Notes: generated by a model not told the origin, from the letters alone. Positions 45,033 to 59,691 are shown, numbered from the stretch's first letter. The stretch is 64,000 bases of DNA from Thermomonas sp. XSG (GCF_014678725.1 NZ_CP061497.1:434001-498000), one strand, 5' to 3'. A program made the numbers and translations.

Positions 45033-45970
45033 ACCCACCGCGCAACGTCCACGCGCGCGCCGCCCTGCTGATGCTGGGCAGCACGCTGGGCTTCGGCCTG
45101 ATGGCGATCTTCATCCGGCTGGCCTCGAAGACCATCCCGACCTGGGAAGTGGCGTTCTTCCGCAACAGCTTCGGCTTCCTCACCCTGCTGCCGATGCTGG
45201 TGCTGCCTGCGCTGCGCCAGCCGCGGCCAGCCGCAGCGTTCGCGGCCAGCGTGCGCACCGACCAGCTGCCGCGCTATGTGGTGCGCACTGCGATCGGCAT
45301 CGCCAGCATGTTCTGCGGGTTCTGGGCGATCGCCCACCTGCCGCTGGCACAGGCGGTCTCGCTGGCGTATTCCTCGCCGATCTTCGTCACCATCGCCGCC
45401 ATCCTGATGCTGGGCGAGCGCGTGCGCGCGCGCCGCTGGACGGCGGTGGCGCTGGGTTTCCTCGGCGTGCTGGTGATCGTACGGCCGTGGTCGCATGCCT
45501 TCAGCCTGGGCTCGCTGGTGGCGGTGGCTGCAGCGGTGCTGAGCGCGCTGGTGGCGATCCAGATCAAGCAGCTCTCGCAGGTGGACAAGGCCGACACCAT
45601 CGTGTTCTGGACCTATGCGCTGTGGGTGCCAATGTCGCTGCTGCCGGCGCTGTTCGTGTGGGTCTGGCCCAGCGGCATCACCTGGCTGTGGCTGGTTGCC
45701 ACCGGGCTGATGGGCACGGTGGGCCAGCTGCTGTGGACCCGGGCGCTGAAGCTGGGCGACGTGTCCGCGCTGACCCCGATCAGCTTCATGCAGCTGCCGG
45801 TGGTCACCTTCGCCGGCTGGGTGCTGTTCGACGAATCGGTCGATGCCGCCACCCTGTTCGGCGCCGGCATCATCCTCGGCTCCACCTTCTACATCGCACA
45901 CCGCGAAGCCAAGCTCGCCCGCCAGCAACGCAGCCAGGCGCCGAGCGAGGCGGTCGAGCCTGGCAACTAG
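45029..45970 (+). CDS. EamA/DMT-superfamily transporter
   Basis: A 313-residue inner-membrane protein with ten predicted helices in two EamA repeats. Family features include EVAFFRNSFGFL, IAHLPLAQAVSLAYSSPIFV near the end of the first repeat, and LKLGDVSALTPISFMQLPVV in the second. DMT carriers export metabolites, drugs or amino acids; the substrate is not known. The GTG start overlaps the murB stop, the third coupled gene in this run. Confidence 0.9.
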   Translation: MNPPRNVHARAALLMLGSTLGFGLMAIFIRLASKTIPTWEVAFFRNSFGFLTLLPMLVLPALRQPRPAAAFAASVRTDQLPRYVVRTAIGIASMFCGFWAIAHLPLAQAVSLAYSSPIFVTIAAILMLGERVRARRWTAVALGFLGVLVIVRPWSHAFSLGSLVAVAAAVLSALVAIQIKQLSQVDKADTIVFWTYALWVPMSLLPALFVWVWPSGITWLWLVATGLMGTVGQLLWTRALKLGDVSALTPISFMQLPVVTFAGWVLFDESVDAATLFGAGIILGSTFYIAHREAKLARQQRSQAPSEAVEPGN

Positions 45971-46071
45971 CGCGGTCGACTGGCCGCCAGCTGGCCCTGC
46001 CCGGGAACCTTGTCCCGGTCCTGGTACCAGGCCGCAACCGGGGCGCAAACATCCGACGACGACGCCCCTCC

Positions 46072-46103
46072 AAAAAAGAACCGCCAGCTTGCGCCGGCGG
46101 TTC
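46072..46103 (-). terminator. Intrinsic terminator after the second Oar-like receptor
   Basis: GAACCGCC (46078-46085) pairs with GGCGGTTC (46096-46103) over a 10-base loop, followed on the minus strand by TTTTTT (46072-46077). It lies 24 bases past the receptor stop. Confidence 0.85.
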
Positions 46104-46126
46104 GAGGGCATTGCTGCGGGAATCGA

Positions 46127-49100
46127 TCAGAAGTCGTAGCGCGCCATGAAGCGGATGTAGCGCGGTGCGGAGATCTGGATCTCCTGGTTGTAGAACTGGT
46201 TCGGCTGGTTGCGCGTCGCGGTTTCGTAGCGCGGGTTGAAGCCACCCGCCACCTGCCGGTTCAGCACGTTGATGATGTCCGCCCCCAGGGTCAGCTTGCC
46301 GTCCGCCCAATGCGGCACGTAGGCCACGTTGAGGTTGAGCTGGACGGTCCACGGCGCCGTGCCATGCGAACCGCGCGGCGAGATGCCGTAGTCCGCGGCG
46401 GCAGGCGCATAGCCGGGACGCGGACTGCCGTTGGGCAGGGTCGGCGTGGTGCCGGAACCAGCCAGCCCGCAGAACCAGTAGGCCGCACCCGAATAAAGCC
46501 CCGCATCCGCGGTCGGATAGTGGCTGGTGCAGTTGCGCGGCCGGCCGGATGCGGCGATCAGCGTCGCGCCGGTGCGCCACTCTTCCGTCCACTGGTAGTA
46601 GCCGAATGCCTTGAACTGGTGCTTGCGGTGGTTGGGCAGCAGGCCGTTGGACCCCACCATCAGCTGCGGCAGATCCCAGTCCTGGGTGCGGCCGACGTCG
46701 GTCTGGCCGCCGTTACCGGTGTCCAGGTCGGAGGCGAGCTGGCCTTCCGTGTTGCCCCAGTTGCGCGAGAAGGTGTACTCGGCCTTGCCGTACCACTTCT
46801 TGTCGAACGGATGTTCCGCGAACAGGTCAAGCGCGTAGTACTTCCGCTTCAGGCCCGGGAACCCCAGCTCTTCGGCGGTGAAGGTCTGCTCGGTGTAGGT
46901 GCCGTCGGCGTTCTTGAAGATGAAGGTATTGGTCTCGCCCGGGTTGGCGTTCAGGCACTTGCCGCGCAGCTTCACGCCGCAGATGTCGTCGATGGCGCTC
47001 TTGAGGTCGCGGAAGGTCGCCTTGGCGCCCCACGCGAAGCTCTCGGAGAAGGCGTGCTCGAAGCCGAGGATGTACTCGTACTGGTAATGCGACTTCAGGT
47101 TCTTCGCGGTCGTGGTCAACGGGTCCGGCGCGGTGTTGCACTCGAGGTTCGAGGACACCATGTTGGAGCCCGGGCACTGCACGGGGTTGTTGGGCGCGAG
47201 CGGAATGAGGGTCAGGCCGGTCGGCGCACCGGTGACCGGGTCGACCCCGGTATAGGTGTAGTACTCGGAGGCGTTCAGCGAAGCGGCGGCGCCGCGGATG
47301 GCCGCCTGGTTCGGGGTCGCCAGGTGGTAGCTGCCGGCGTTGCCGAACATCTTGAAGCTGGAATCCCCGCGGACATCCCAGGAGAAGCCGATGCGCGGAT
47401 CCAGCTGGTTGCGCTGCGAGATGTACGGGCGGCCGATGCCGTCGTAATTGGTGAACTGCTCGTTGCGCAGGCCCAGCGAAAGCAGCAGGTTGTCGTTGAC
47501 CTGCCAGCGGTCCTCGATGTACTGCGAAGACTGCTCCACCTTGGGATCTGCGTTGGCGGCGCGGAACTGCTTCTGCACGAAGTAGCCCTGCGCCCCCAGT
47601 GCACCGCCGTTCGCGGACGCCGGCGAGCCAACCCCCAGCGATGCGTCGACCGAGGTGGTCGGCGTGGCGGTCTTGCCGTAGGTGTAGCGCACCCCGCCAG
47701 CCATGCCGTTGTGGATGGACGCCTCGGCGTTCTGGCGCTCGTAACCCACGCGGATCTCGTGATCGCCCAGTTGCCACGCAAGGTCGATGCGCCAGCCGTC
47801 CGTGTTCTCTTCCGGCTGGGTCACCGGATAAGCGGTGCTGGTCGAAATCTGGCAGCCCGCCGGGTAGGTGACGCCCGGCGCCCGGTTCTGCGTCGCGGCG
47901 ACCACCTGCGGGCAGTTTGGGTCGATGCCGTCGGTGATGTCGTTGTGGGTGATCTTCTGGCGCCCGTACAGCGCCGACAGCGTGAGCGTGTCGGTCAGGT
48001 AGCCGGTGTACTTGCCGACGTAAAACCGCGAATTGTTGTCCGCGGTCGAATGCGCGGTCGTCGTCGTTCCATGCGAGAAGTCCGCATAGTTGAACGCGTA
48101 GCGGCTCGAGTCCGTCTTGTTGCGATCCTGGATCGCGGTGAACTCCAAGACGTGGTCGTCGTTGATGTTCCAGTCGATCTTGGTCATCCAGTTCGGATAA
48201 TCGAGCCTGTACTCGCGCCAGCCCTGGTTGGCGGTGGCACCGGTCGAAACCCGGGTCGACAGCACTTCGGTGCCCTGGCGGCGCTCCTGCTCCGCGTTCG
48301 CGTAGAAGAACAGGCGGTCCTTGATCAGCGGACCGCTGATGTATCCGCCCACCAGGGTGGACCAGCTGAGGTTCTCGTCGCGGTACTGGCTCAACGTGCC
48401 GTCGGTCCGCTGGTCGGCGGAGCGCGTGCTGGCATCGACGGTGGTGCCGTTCGGCAGCTTGGCCGGGCCATTGACCGGATACCAGCCGGTATCGGCGTAG
48501 TAGATGTCACGCGGCGCCGCGCGGGTGCCCTTGGGGATGATGAAGGTGTAGACCCCGCCCTTCCATTCGTTGGTGCCGCGCTTGGTGACGAGATTGATGA
48601 CGCCGCCCGTGGACCGGCCGAATTCCGCACCGTAACCGCCGGTCAGGATCTGCTGCTCGGCTATCGCGTCGAACGGCAGGCTGGTGAAGCCGACCGAGGT
48701 GAGCGGATTGGTGACGTTGTAGCCGTTGATGAAATAGGCGTTTTCGGACGAGGCCGAGCCACCGAAGCTGGGCACGCCGCTGTAGCTGTCGTTGCGGACC
48801 ACGCTGGGAGCAAGCAGCGCCACTTCGGTGACCGAGCGGCCGATAGAGAGCTTGCTCAGCTGCTCGGCGGTCAGCACGGTGCGGGTATCGGTCTGCGACA
48901 CGTCGATGGTGGGGATCACGCTGCCCATGACCGTCACGGCATCGAGGGTCTTGGCGCCGTCGCCGGCCGGTGCACTGGCGAACGACACGTCCGTACCGCT
49001 GGCGATGTTGACGGTGACGTTGTCGCGCACGGCGAGGGTCTGGCCATCTTTCTGCAGGGTGACCTTGTACCGGCCGTTCGGCAGGGAGGTGACGCGGTAG

Positions 49101-49306
49101 CGGCCATCGGCGTCGACCGGGATAGTGCGCGTCTGCCCGGTGCCGAGATTCTCGATGACGACCGATGCACCCGAGGCACCCGGCGCCTGGCCGAAGATGC
49201 TGCCGGTGATATTGGACTGGGCGTTGACCGTGCCGGCGATGCACAGACCCAGCGAGAGCGCGAGCGCGGAACGCCTCAGCGCTCCTTGAAGACGATTGCT
49301 ACGCAT
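46127..49306 (-). CDS. Oar-like TonB-dependent receptor (second copy)
   Basis: 1059 residues. Signal peptide to about GTVNAQ, a carboxypeptidase-regulatory-like domain (SGSDGRYRVTSLPNGRYKVT-type, about 27-105), then a plug with LDAVTVMGS, IGRSVTEVALLAPSVV, YFINGYNVTNPLTSVGFTSL and GAEFGRSTGGVINLVTKRGTN, and a barrel ending IRFMARYDF. Same architecture as the first copy, clearly diverged. The start ATG at 49306 fits the signal peptide; the frame is open for about 350 more codons but that stretch is antisense to the NTF2-like gene. The upstream gap holds minus-strand TTGACA at 49376-49381. Substrate unknown. Confidence 0.9.
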   Translation of the reverse strand: MRSNRLQGALRRSALALSLGLCIAGTVNAQSNITGSIFGQAPGASGASVVIENLGTGQTRTIPVDADGRYRVTSLPNGRYKVTLQKDGQTLAVRDNVTVNIASGTDVSFASAPAGDGAKTLDAVTVMGSVIPTIDVSQTDTRTVLTAEQLSKLSIGRSVTEVALLAPSVVRNDSYSGVPSFGGSASSENAYFINGYNVTNPLTSVGFTSLPFDAIAEQQILTGGYGAEFGRSTGGVINLVTKRGTNEWKGGVYTFIIPKGTRAAPRDIYYADTGWYPVNGPAKLPNGTTVDASTRSADQRTDGTLSQYRDENLSWSTLVGGYISGPLIKDRLFFYANAEQERRQGTEVLSTRVSTGATANQGWREYRLDYPNWMTKIDWNINDDHVLEFTAIQDRNKTDSSRYAFNYADFSHGTTTTAHSTADNNSRFYVGKYTGYLTDTLTLSALYGRQKITHNDITDGIDPNCPQVVAATQNRAPGVTYPAGCQISTSTAYPVTQPEENTDGWRIDLAWQLGDHEIRVGYERQNAEASIHNGMAGGVRYTYGKTATPTTSVDASLGVGSPASANGGALGAQGYFVQKQFRAANADPKVEQSSQYIEDRWQVNDNLLLSLGLRNEQFTNYDGIGRPYISQRNQLDPRIGFSWDVRGDSSFKMFGNAGSYHLATPNQAAIRGAAASLNASEYYTYTGVDPVTGAPTGLTLIPLAPNNPVQCPGSNMVSSNLECNTAPDPLTTTAKNLKSHYQYEYILGFEHAFSESFAWGAKATFRDLKSAIDDICGVKLRGKCLNANPGETNTFIFKNADGTYTEQTFTAEELGFPGLKRKYYALDLFAEHPFDKKWYGKAEYTFSRNWGNTEGQLASDLDTGNGGQTDVGRTQDWDLPQLMVGSNGLLPNHRKHQFKAFGYYQWTEEWRTGATLIAASGRPRNCTSHYPTADAGLYSGAAYWFCGLAGSGTTPTLPNGSPRPGYAPAAADYGISPRGSHGTAPWTVQLNLNVAYVPHWADGKLTLGADIINVLNRQVAGGFNPRYETATRNQPNQFYNQEIQISAPRYIRFMARYDF

Positions 49307-49591
49307 TGAATTGTCCCGGAATAGGTTGAAAGGATCCCCCTGCCCGGCATGCCCGGGCAGGCCAGACTCTACTCCTGTCAAAACCATTCCGTAACCAACA
49401 TTTAACCCTAATGAAACATTTTTTGCGGGCTTGCGGCACCGCCCCCCGGAAGCCGCCGGTTGCGGAGTCTGCCCCCTCCCCGCGAGCGTTCGGTGCAGCA
49501 ACCTGTCCATGGCAACCCATGCATTCCGGCACGGGTGACGGCCTGCGCACGGTGCTATTCCTGCATGCTCTCCCTGCCGGATGAACCCCCG

Positions 49592-50155
49592 ATGCGCCTT
49601 GTGCTGCCGTTCCTGCTCGCCTCGCTGGCCGTGCCGGCCTTCGCCCAGACTCCTGCGGCCACCACCGCGCCGCCGCAACCGGTGAATTTCACCGTGCCTG
49701 CCGCCGCGGCGCAGGACGTGGCCAGCATCGATGCGATCATCAAGGCGCTCTACGAGGTGATCTCGGGACCGGTGGGCCAGGCCCGCGACTGGAACCGGCT
49801 GCGCTCCCTGTTCGTGCCCGATGCCAAGATGATGCCGGTCGGCTTGCGCGCGGATGGCGGTGCCGGCATGCGCCTGCTGCGGGTCAATGACTACGTGGCC
49901 CTGTCCGGCCCGATGCTGGTCGAACGGGGCTTCCGCGAGACCGAGCTTGCGCGCCGCACCGAACAGTTCGGCCACATCGCCCACGTCTTCAGCACCTACG
50001 AGGGCAAGGTCGAGGGCGGCGCGTCGCCGATGCGCGGCATCAACAGCATCCAGCTGATGCATGACGGCCAGCGCTGGTGGATCGTTTCGCTGATGTGGGA
50101 AGCGGAGAACCCGAAGCTGGCGCTGCCCGCGCAATACCTGCCCGCCGGCAGGTAA
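49592..50155 (+). CDS. Exported NTF2-like (SnoaL-fold) protein
   Basis: 187 residues: signal peptide MRLVLPFLLASLAVPAFAQ, then a single NTF2-like cone fold (ASIDAIIKALYEVISGPVGQ, RLRSLFVPDAKMMPV, RGFRETELARRTEQFGHIAH VFSTYEGK, WWIVSLMWEAEN). Family members bind small hydrophobic ligands or act as enzymes. No catalytic residues can be assigned. The start ATG at 49592 is set by the signal peptide. Convergent with the kinase gene, seven bases apart. Confidence 0.82.
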   Translation: MRLVLPFLLASLAVPAFAQTPAATTAPPQPVNFTVPAAAAQDVASIDAIIKALYEVISGPVGQARDWNRLRSLFVPDAKMMPVGLRADGGAGMRLLRVNDYVALSGPMLVERGFRETELARRTEQFGHIAHVFSTYEGKVEGGASPMRGINSIQLMHDGQRWWIVSLMWEAENPKLALPAQYLPAGR

Positions 50156-50162
50156 GCGCCGC

Positions 50163-52883
<2,721 letters not shown>

Positions 52884-52974
52884 CGGTAGTCTCCCCTGCC
52901 CCGCAATTCTAGCTGGGGGCGGCCAGTGTCTTGTGCTGGCGTTAAACTCGAGGGGTTGCCACCATCCCGATGCC

Positions 52975-53877
52975 ATGAGCACCCCCGATCCTGCCCCGCA
53001 CGACACCACCCAGCGCACGCTGTTCAGCGAGGGCCCGCTGCGTCCCGCGCCGCGGCCGGCCTGCGTGGTGGTGATCCATGGCGAGGGACTGGGCCGGCGC
53101 GCGGATATCCACGCCGAACCGGTGCTGATCGGCCGATCGCCGGAGGCCGACCTGTCGATCCCGCACAAGAGCGTCTCGCGCCAGCACTGCCGGATCTGGC
53201 GCGACGGCGACACCTGCCGCATCCAGGACCTGGGCGCCACCAACACCACATGCGTGAACGACGCGGGCCTGCAGGGGGAAGCGGTGCTGGCCGACGGCGA
53301 CCGCATCACCGTGGGCGAAAGCATCCTCAAGTTCATCGCCCAGGACAGCGTGGAGGCGCGCTACCACGAAGAGATCTACCAGCTGGCGGTGAACGACCCG
53401 CTGACCGACCTCTACAACCGCCGCCATTTCTGCGAGATGGTGGACAAGGAAATCGGCCGCGCCCTGCGCCACGGCCGCCCGCTGGCCCTGTGCATCATCG
53501 ATGTCGACCTGTTCAAGCCCGTCAACGACCGCTACGGCCATATCAGCGGCGACGAGGTCCTGCGGCGGATCGGCGCGCTGGTGCACGCGCACGCCCGTGG
53601 CGAGGACGTGGCCGCGCGCATCGGTGGCGAGGAATTCGCCCTGCTGTTGCCGGAGTGCGACCTTGCCGATGCCGGCGCGCTGGCGGAACGGCTGCGCGCC
53701 GCGGTGGCCGCGGAGGTCTTCGCGCCCGGCGGCGAACCGCAGCGGATCACCATCAGCATCGGCATCGCCGGGCTGGCCGCGGGGCGTGAAAGCCGCAGCA
53801 CCCTGATGGGCGCTGCCGACGTGGCCCTGTATCGGGCCAAGAGCGAAGGCCGCAACTGCGTCCGCATCGAAGCCTGA
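52975..53877 (+). CDS. FHA-GGDEF diguanylate cyclase
   Basis: 300 residues, soluble. The N-terminal FHA domain (about 25-115) has the phosphothreonine-site residues in VLIGRSPEADLSI, SVSRQHCRIW and DLGATNTTCVND. The C-terminal GGDEF domain (about 130-300) has DPLTDLYNRRHF, and the active loop is GGEEF near 216, a functional variant. RGED five residues before it fits the inhibitory I-site. The gene is divergent from a Ser/Thr kinase 91 bases away. FHA domains bind phosphothreonine, so the kinase may control this cyclase, which is inference from pairing. Confidence 0.9.
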   Translation: MSTPDPAPHDTTQRTLFSEGPLRPAPRPACVVVIHGEGLGRRADIHAEPVLIGRSPEADLSIPHKSVSRQHCRIWRDGDTCRIQDLGATNTTCVNDAGLQGEAVLADGDRITVGESILKFIAQDSVEARYHEEIYQLAVNDPLTDLYNRRHFCEMVDKEIGRALRHGRPLALCIIDVDLFKPVNDRYGHISGDEVLRRIGALVHAHARGEDVAARIGGEEFALLLPECDLADAGALAERLRAAVAAEVFAPGGEPQRITISIGIAGLAAGRESRSTLMGAADVALYRAKSEGRNCVRIEA

Positions 53878-53893
53878 CGCGGGCGCAGGGGGA

Positions 53894-55147
<1,254 letters not shown>

Positions 55148-55235
55148 GCGGGCATTTTAGCCGGTGCGGCGCCTGCCCTCGCGCGGCCAGCCCCACGATC
55201 CGGCCCGGCAACGTGGAACAGGGCATTTCGCTACG

Positions 55236-56651
55236 ATGCACGGCATGCAGCCCGCCAACGTCCTCACCCCCAGCCAGCTGAACACGCTGGCACGCGACCT
55301 GCTGGAAGGCAGCTTTCCCAGCGTCGTGGTGGAGGGCGAGATCGGCAACCTCGCGCGGCCGTCGTCGGGCCACCTGTATTTCACCCTCAAGGACGCGCGT
55401 GCGCAGGTGCGCTGCGCACTGTTCAAGCCCAAGAGCCAGTGGCTGAACTTCATCCCGCGCGAAGGCCTCAAGGTGCTGGCGCGCGGCCGGCTGACCCTGT
55501 ACGAGGCACGCGGCGACTACCAGCTGGTGCTCGACGGCATGGAGGACGCAGGCGAAGGCGCACTGCGGCGGGCCTATGAGGAACTGAAGGCGCGGCTGCA
55601 GGCGGAAGGGCTGTTCGACGCCGCCCGCAAGCGCGCCCTGCCCGCCTTCCCGCGCCGGATCGCGGTGCTGACTTCGCCCTCCGGCGCGGTGATCCGCGAC
55701 ATCGCCAGCGTGCTGCGCCGCCGTTTTCCGCTGCTGGACGTCGAGCTGTTGCCGGTACCGGTGCAGGGCGAAGGCGCAGCCGCGCGCATCCGCACCATGC
55801 TGCTGCGCGCCGACGCCAGCGGCCGTTTCGATGCCATCGTGCTGGCACGCGGCGGTGGCTCGCTGGAAGACCTGTGGGCCTTCAACGACGAGGCGCTGGC
55901 GCGCGCGATCGCCGAGTGCATGACGCCTGTGGTCTCGGCGATCGGCCACGAGACCGACTTTTCCCTGAGCGACTTCGCCGCCGACCTGCGCGCGCCGACG
56001 CCTTCGGCCGCCGCGGAACTGCTGGCGCCCGACGCCGCGGGCCTGTCGGCGCGGCTGGCCGCCCTGCAGCGACAGCTGCAGGCGCAGCAGGCCAATGCCC
56101 TGCGCCAGCGCATGCAGCGCTTGGATCGATCGATGCTGCGGCTGCAGGCGCAGCGTCCGCAGGCGCGGCTGGAAGCGTTTGCGCGCCGCGCCACGCAGGC
56201 ACGGCAGCGCCTGCACAACGCCATGCAGCGGCGGCTGGAACGCCAGCATGCCGTGCTGCGCCACGCCGACACGACCCTGCGCGCGCAACATCCGCAGCGA
56301 CGGCTGGAGCGGCTGCGGCAACGGCTGGCGGAACTGCGGCCACGCCCGCATGCACTGCTCTCCCGCCAGCTGCAGGCCCTGCAACTTCGGCTGCAATCGC
56401 TTGAGCACCGTCCGCGCGCGCTGCTGGCCCAGCGCCTCCAGCACGACGCCGTGCACCTGCGCGGGCTGGCGCGCTCGCTGCATGCGATCAGTCCGCTGGC
56501 CACGGTGGCGCGCGGCTACAGCATCCTGCAGCGCAATGACGGCCACGTGGTGCGCAGCATCGACGAGGTCGCTGTCGGCGACCAGCTTCGCGCGCGCGTG
56601 CACGACGGCGAACTGGCGGTGCGGGTGGAAGGGGCAACCCCGGCGCGCTGA
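55236..56651 (+). CDS. xseA: Exodeoxyribonuclease VII large subunit
   Basis: 471 residues if the ATG at 55236 is used (MHGMQPANV); the ATG at 55245 is equally possible and no clear ribosome binding site decides. The N-terminal OB fold ([40 protein letters not shown]) is followed by the catalytic core ([59 protein letters not shown]) and a long Arg/Gln-rich coiled-coil C-terminus (about 290-420) that bundles XseB subunits. xseB is not in the window. Confidence 0.94.
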   Translation: MHGMQPANVLTPSQLNTLARDLLEGSFPSVVVEGEIGNLARPSSGHLYFTLKDARAQVRCALFKPKSQWLNFIPREGLKVLARGRLTLYEARGDYQLVLDGMEDAGEGALRRAYEELKARLQAEGLFDAARKRALPAFPRRIAVLTSPSGAVIRDIASVLRRRFPLLDVELLPVPVQGEGAAARIRTMLLRADASGRFDAIVLARGGGSLEDLWAFNDEALARAIAECMTPVVSAIGHETDFSLSDFAADLRAPTPSAAAELLAPDAAGLSARLAALQRQLQAQQANALRQRMQRLDRSMLRLQAQRPQARLEAFARRATQARQRLHNAMQRRLERQHAVLRHADTTLRAQHPQRRLERLRQRLAELRPRPHALLSRQLQALQLRLQSLEHRPRALLAQRLQHDAVHLRGLARSLHAISPLATVARGYSILQRNDGHVVRSIDEVAVGDQLRARVHDGELAVRVEGATPAR

Positions 56652-56693
56652 GGCGAGGCTGCCGGCGCACCGGCGCTATGCGGACAGGAGCCG

Positions 56694-59543
56694 TCAGGCG
56701 GCGGGCAGCGGTACCGGCGGGCTGAACAGGAACCCCTGCGCGTAGATGCAGCCGAGTTCCAGCAGGCGATCGCGCTGGTGGCGGGTTTCCACCCCCTCGG
56801 CGATCAGCTCGATGCCCAGGCTGGTGGCCAGCGCGACGATCGCGCGGATCACCGCCACGCTTTCGGCATAGCCGTCGCTTTCCAGCCCGGCCACGAAACT
56901 GCGGTCGATCTTCAGGCTGGCAATCGGGAACCGGTGCAGGTAGGACAGCGCGGAAAAGCCGGTGCCGAAATCGTCCAGCTGCGCCAGCACGCCGAGGCTG
57001 CGCAGCAGCGCCAGGCTTTCCAGCGTGCGTGGGGCGTCATCGAGCAGCGCGACCTCGGTGATCTCGATCCGCAGCCGCGCCGGCGCCACGCCCGCGTCCT
57101 GCAAGAGCGACAGCAGGCGATGGGCGAAATCGGGGGCGCGGAAATGCCGCGGCGATACGTTGATCGCAACGTAGCCCGGCAATGGATGGCGGGCCAGGTC
57201 CTCGATCACCCGCGCGTACAGCAGCCAGTCGATCTGCTCGATCAGCCCGCTGTCCTCGCCCACGTCCAGGAACTCGCCCGGCACAAGCAGGCCCTGCTGC
57301 TCGTGCCGCCAGCGCAGGAGCGCCTCCTGACCCACCGGCTCGCCGGAATCCATCCGCACGATGGGCTGGTAGTAAGGCACGAAGCGTTCGGCCTGGATCG
57401 CGCGCCGCATGTCGGTTTCCATGTCCAGGCTGCGGGTCGCCTCGCGGTGCATCTGTTCGTCGAACATCGCGCAGCGGTCGCGGCCGTCGCTCTTGGCCCG
57501 GTACATCGCGGCGTCGGCGTCACGCAGCATTTCCTCGCCGCTGCGGTAGCGCGAATCCCACAGCGCAATGCCGATGCTGGCGCTGGGAAACAGTTCCCGA
57601 CCGGCCACCCACAGCGGCGCATTGAGCGCCGACAGAACGCGCCTGCCGAGCTCTTCCGCCATGGCCGGACCATCCAGCCCTTCGGCGAGGATGGCGAATT
57701 CATCGCCGCCCAGGCGGGCGACCACGTCGTCGCCCCGCACGGCGCCGACGATGCGCCGGCCGGCTTCGACCAGCAGTTCGTCCCCCACCGCATGGCCCAC
57801 GCTGTCGTTGACCAGCTTGAACCGGTCCAGGTCCATGAACAGCACGGCGAAACAGGCCTGCGGATTGTCCGCAGCCGAAGCGATCGCGCGCCCAAGCCGT
57901 TCCAGCAGCTGCAGCCGGTTGGGCAGCCCGGTCAGTGCGTCGTGCCGGGTCTGGTGGATGAGCTTGCGCTCGGCGCGCATGCGCTCGCCGATCTGCTCGA
58001 CCAGCTCCGCGTTGGCCTCCGCCAGTTCGCGGGTGCGCTCGCTGACGCGCTGCTCCAGATTGGCATGGGCCTGCACCAGCCGGTCCTGCGCCTGCTTGCG
58101 CGCCAGGCTGCTGCCGATATGGAACGCCACGAAAGTCAGCAGGTCCTGGTCGCGGACGCTGAAACGGATGTCCGCGGAGTAGCTCTGCACCGCGATCACA
58201 CCGACCACCTTGTCGTCGCGCATCAGCGGCACGCCGAGCCAGCAGTGGGCCAGGCTGCCGTGACTGCGCACCCTGCCCTCCACCTGCAACGCCTCGATGC
58301 GGGCGCGGTCGGCCAGCAGCGGCTTGCCGTTCCCCAGGACGTATTCGGTCAGCCCGGCAGCCAGCTTGCGCGGCACGCGATCGACGTCACGCTCGTCCAC
58401 CGAATAGGGGAACTCGAGCATGCTGCCGTCGTCGGACAGCATCGCGATGTAGAAATTCTGTGCGTACAGCAGCTCGCTGACGATGTCGTGGACCGCGGCA
58501 TAGAAGCTGTCGAGGCTGTCGCTGGTCATCGACAGCTCGGCGATCCGGAACAGCGCGCGCTGGATTTCCTGCATGCGCTTGCGTTCGAACACCTCCGCCT
58601 GCAGCTCCTCGTTGGCGCGGCGCAATTCGGTGGTGCGCTCGGCGACACGCGCTTCCAGGCGCTTGCGCGCCTCGCGTCGCTCCAGCGCGGTGAGCACATG
58701 CTGGGCCACGTAGGCCAGCAGCACGCGGTCGTCGTCGGTGTAGACATCGGCCTGGCGGTAGTTCTGCACCACCAGCGCACCGGCCACGCGGTCGTCGCGG
58801 CTCATCGGCACGCCCAGCCAGTCGGCGCTGTCCGGGCCGCTGTCGTCGCGACGCGGAATGCCGAACTGGGCGCGCAGCTCCGTCGACGGACCACGCAGGG
58901 TTTCGCCGCTGCGCAGCAAGCACATGGTGAGCGTGTTCTCCTCGTCGGTGACCGGGATTTCCTCGTCCGGATCGTTGATCCACGGATCAAGCTGGTCGAC
59001 GAAATAGAGGAACCGCATCGCCTTGCGACTGTCGTCGTAGAGCACGATGTAGAAGTTCTCGGCGTACATGAGTTCGCCGACGATGGCATGCACCCGCCGC
59101 AGCATCACCTGCAGGTCCAGGTTGCTGCCGGCGAGATCGGCGATCTCGTAGAGCGCCTGCCGCAGCTGCTCGGAACGCTGCAGCGAGGCGATCCGCTGCT
59201 CCGCCAGCGCCTGCCGCACGGCCTGGTCCAGCAACTGGCGGGCCCCCGACAGCCAGTACCCGCCGAGCCCTTCCGGCCACGCCAGCGGATGGCTGGCGGC
59301 AACCGTCAGGTCGGCGCCGTCCGGGCCACGCCATTCCTGCCGCAGCACGCCGTCGCCCTGCACGTCGCCGCCGGCCGCATCGCTCCCCGTGCCCAGCGCC
59401 GACTGCCGCCACTCCACCCGCACGCACGCACCGCCGGGCAGCGTCTGCGCCAGCGCGCCCGCGATGCCGACCAGCGCGCCGTCACGCCGCCGCTGGGCGG
59501 CCCTGATGGGGGTGGGAGGAATCGAGGCCAAGGAACCGTTCAT
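56694..59543 (-). CDS. GAF-GAF-GGDEF-EAL cyclic-di-GMP protein
   Basis: 949 residues, no membrane helix. Two GAF domains (about 130-300 and 340-510; both share the ENFYIVLYDD/QNFYIAMLSD and DWLGVPMSRDD/CWLGVPLMRDD strands), a coiled-coil linker (about 515-555), GGDEF near 611 (ARLGGDEFAIL) and EAL near 739 (EALLRWRHE). The I-site RGDD lies five residues before GGDEF. The EAL domain keeps NVSP, EITE, DDFGTG, LKID and AEGVET, so both activities may exist. Linked GAF copies are tandem duplicates within the protein. Divergent from the sigma factor gene, 148 bases apart. Confidence 0.9.
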   Translation of the reverse strand: MNGSLASIPPTPIRAAQRRRDGALVGIAGALAQTLPGGACVRVEWRQSALGTGSDAAGGDVQGDGVLRQEWRGPDGADLTVAASHPLAWPEGLGGYWLSGARQLLDQAVRQALAEQRIASLQRSEQLRQALYEIADLAGSNLDLQVMLRRVHAIVGELMYAENFYIVLYDDSRKAMRFLYFVDQLDPWINDPDEEIPVTDEENTLTMCLLRSGETLRGPSTELRAQFGIPRRDDSGPDSADWLGVPMSRDDRVAGALVVQNYRQADVYTDDDRVLLAYVAQHVLTALERREARKRLEARVAERTTELRRANEELQAEVFERKRMQEIQRALFRIAELSMTSDSLDSFYAAVHDIVSELLYAQNFYIAMLSDDGSMLEFPYSVDERDVDRVPRKLAAGLTEYVLGNGKPLLADRARIEALQVEGRVRSHGSLAHCWLGVPLMRDDKVVGVIAVQSYSADIRFSVRDQDLLTFVAFHIGSSLARKQAQDRLVQAHANLEQRVSERTRELAEANAELVEQIGERMRAERKLIHQTRHDALTGLPNRLQLLERLGRAIASAADNPQACFAVLFMDLDRFKLVNDSVGHAVGDELLVEAGRRIVGAVRGDDVVARLGGDEFAILAEGLDGPAMAEELGRRVLSALNAPLWVAGRELFPSASIGIALWDSRYRSGEEMLRDADAAMYRAKSDGRDRCAMFDEQMHREATRSLDMETDMRRAIQAERFVPYYQPIVRMDSGEPVGQEALLRWRHEQQGLLVPGEFLDVGEDSGLIEQIDWLLYARVIEDLARHPLPGYVAINVSPRHFRAPDFAHRLLSLLQDAGVAPARLRIEITEVALLDDAPRTLESLALLRSLGVLAQLDDFGTGFSALSYLHRFPIASLKIDRSFVAGLESDGYAESVAVIRAIVALATSLGIELIAEGVETRHQRDRLLELGCIYAQGFLFSPPVPLPAA

Positions 59544-59691
59544 CTGCGGGACATATTGCCTGCAACGTGAAACCCGCGCCATGCCGGCAAACCCCGCCCC
59601 TCACGCATGGACGTTGGCAGCGTCCATGGACTGCCGCCCATTGCCCGCCCACCCCTTCCCGCCGAACACGCCTGCCCGTAGGCTGGACCCC

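Noticed and set aside
46010-49309. 1099-aa open frame on the plus strand opposite the second Oar-like receptor
   Set aside because: Antisense shadow of a receptor with signal peptide, plug and terminal Phe; no motif in the plus-strand product.
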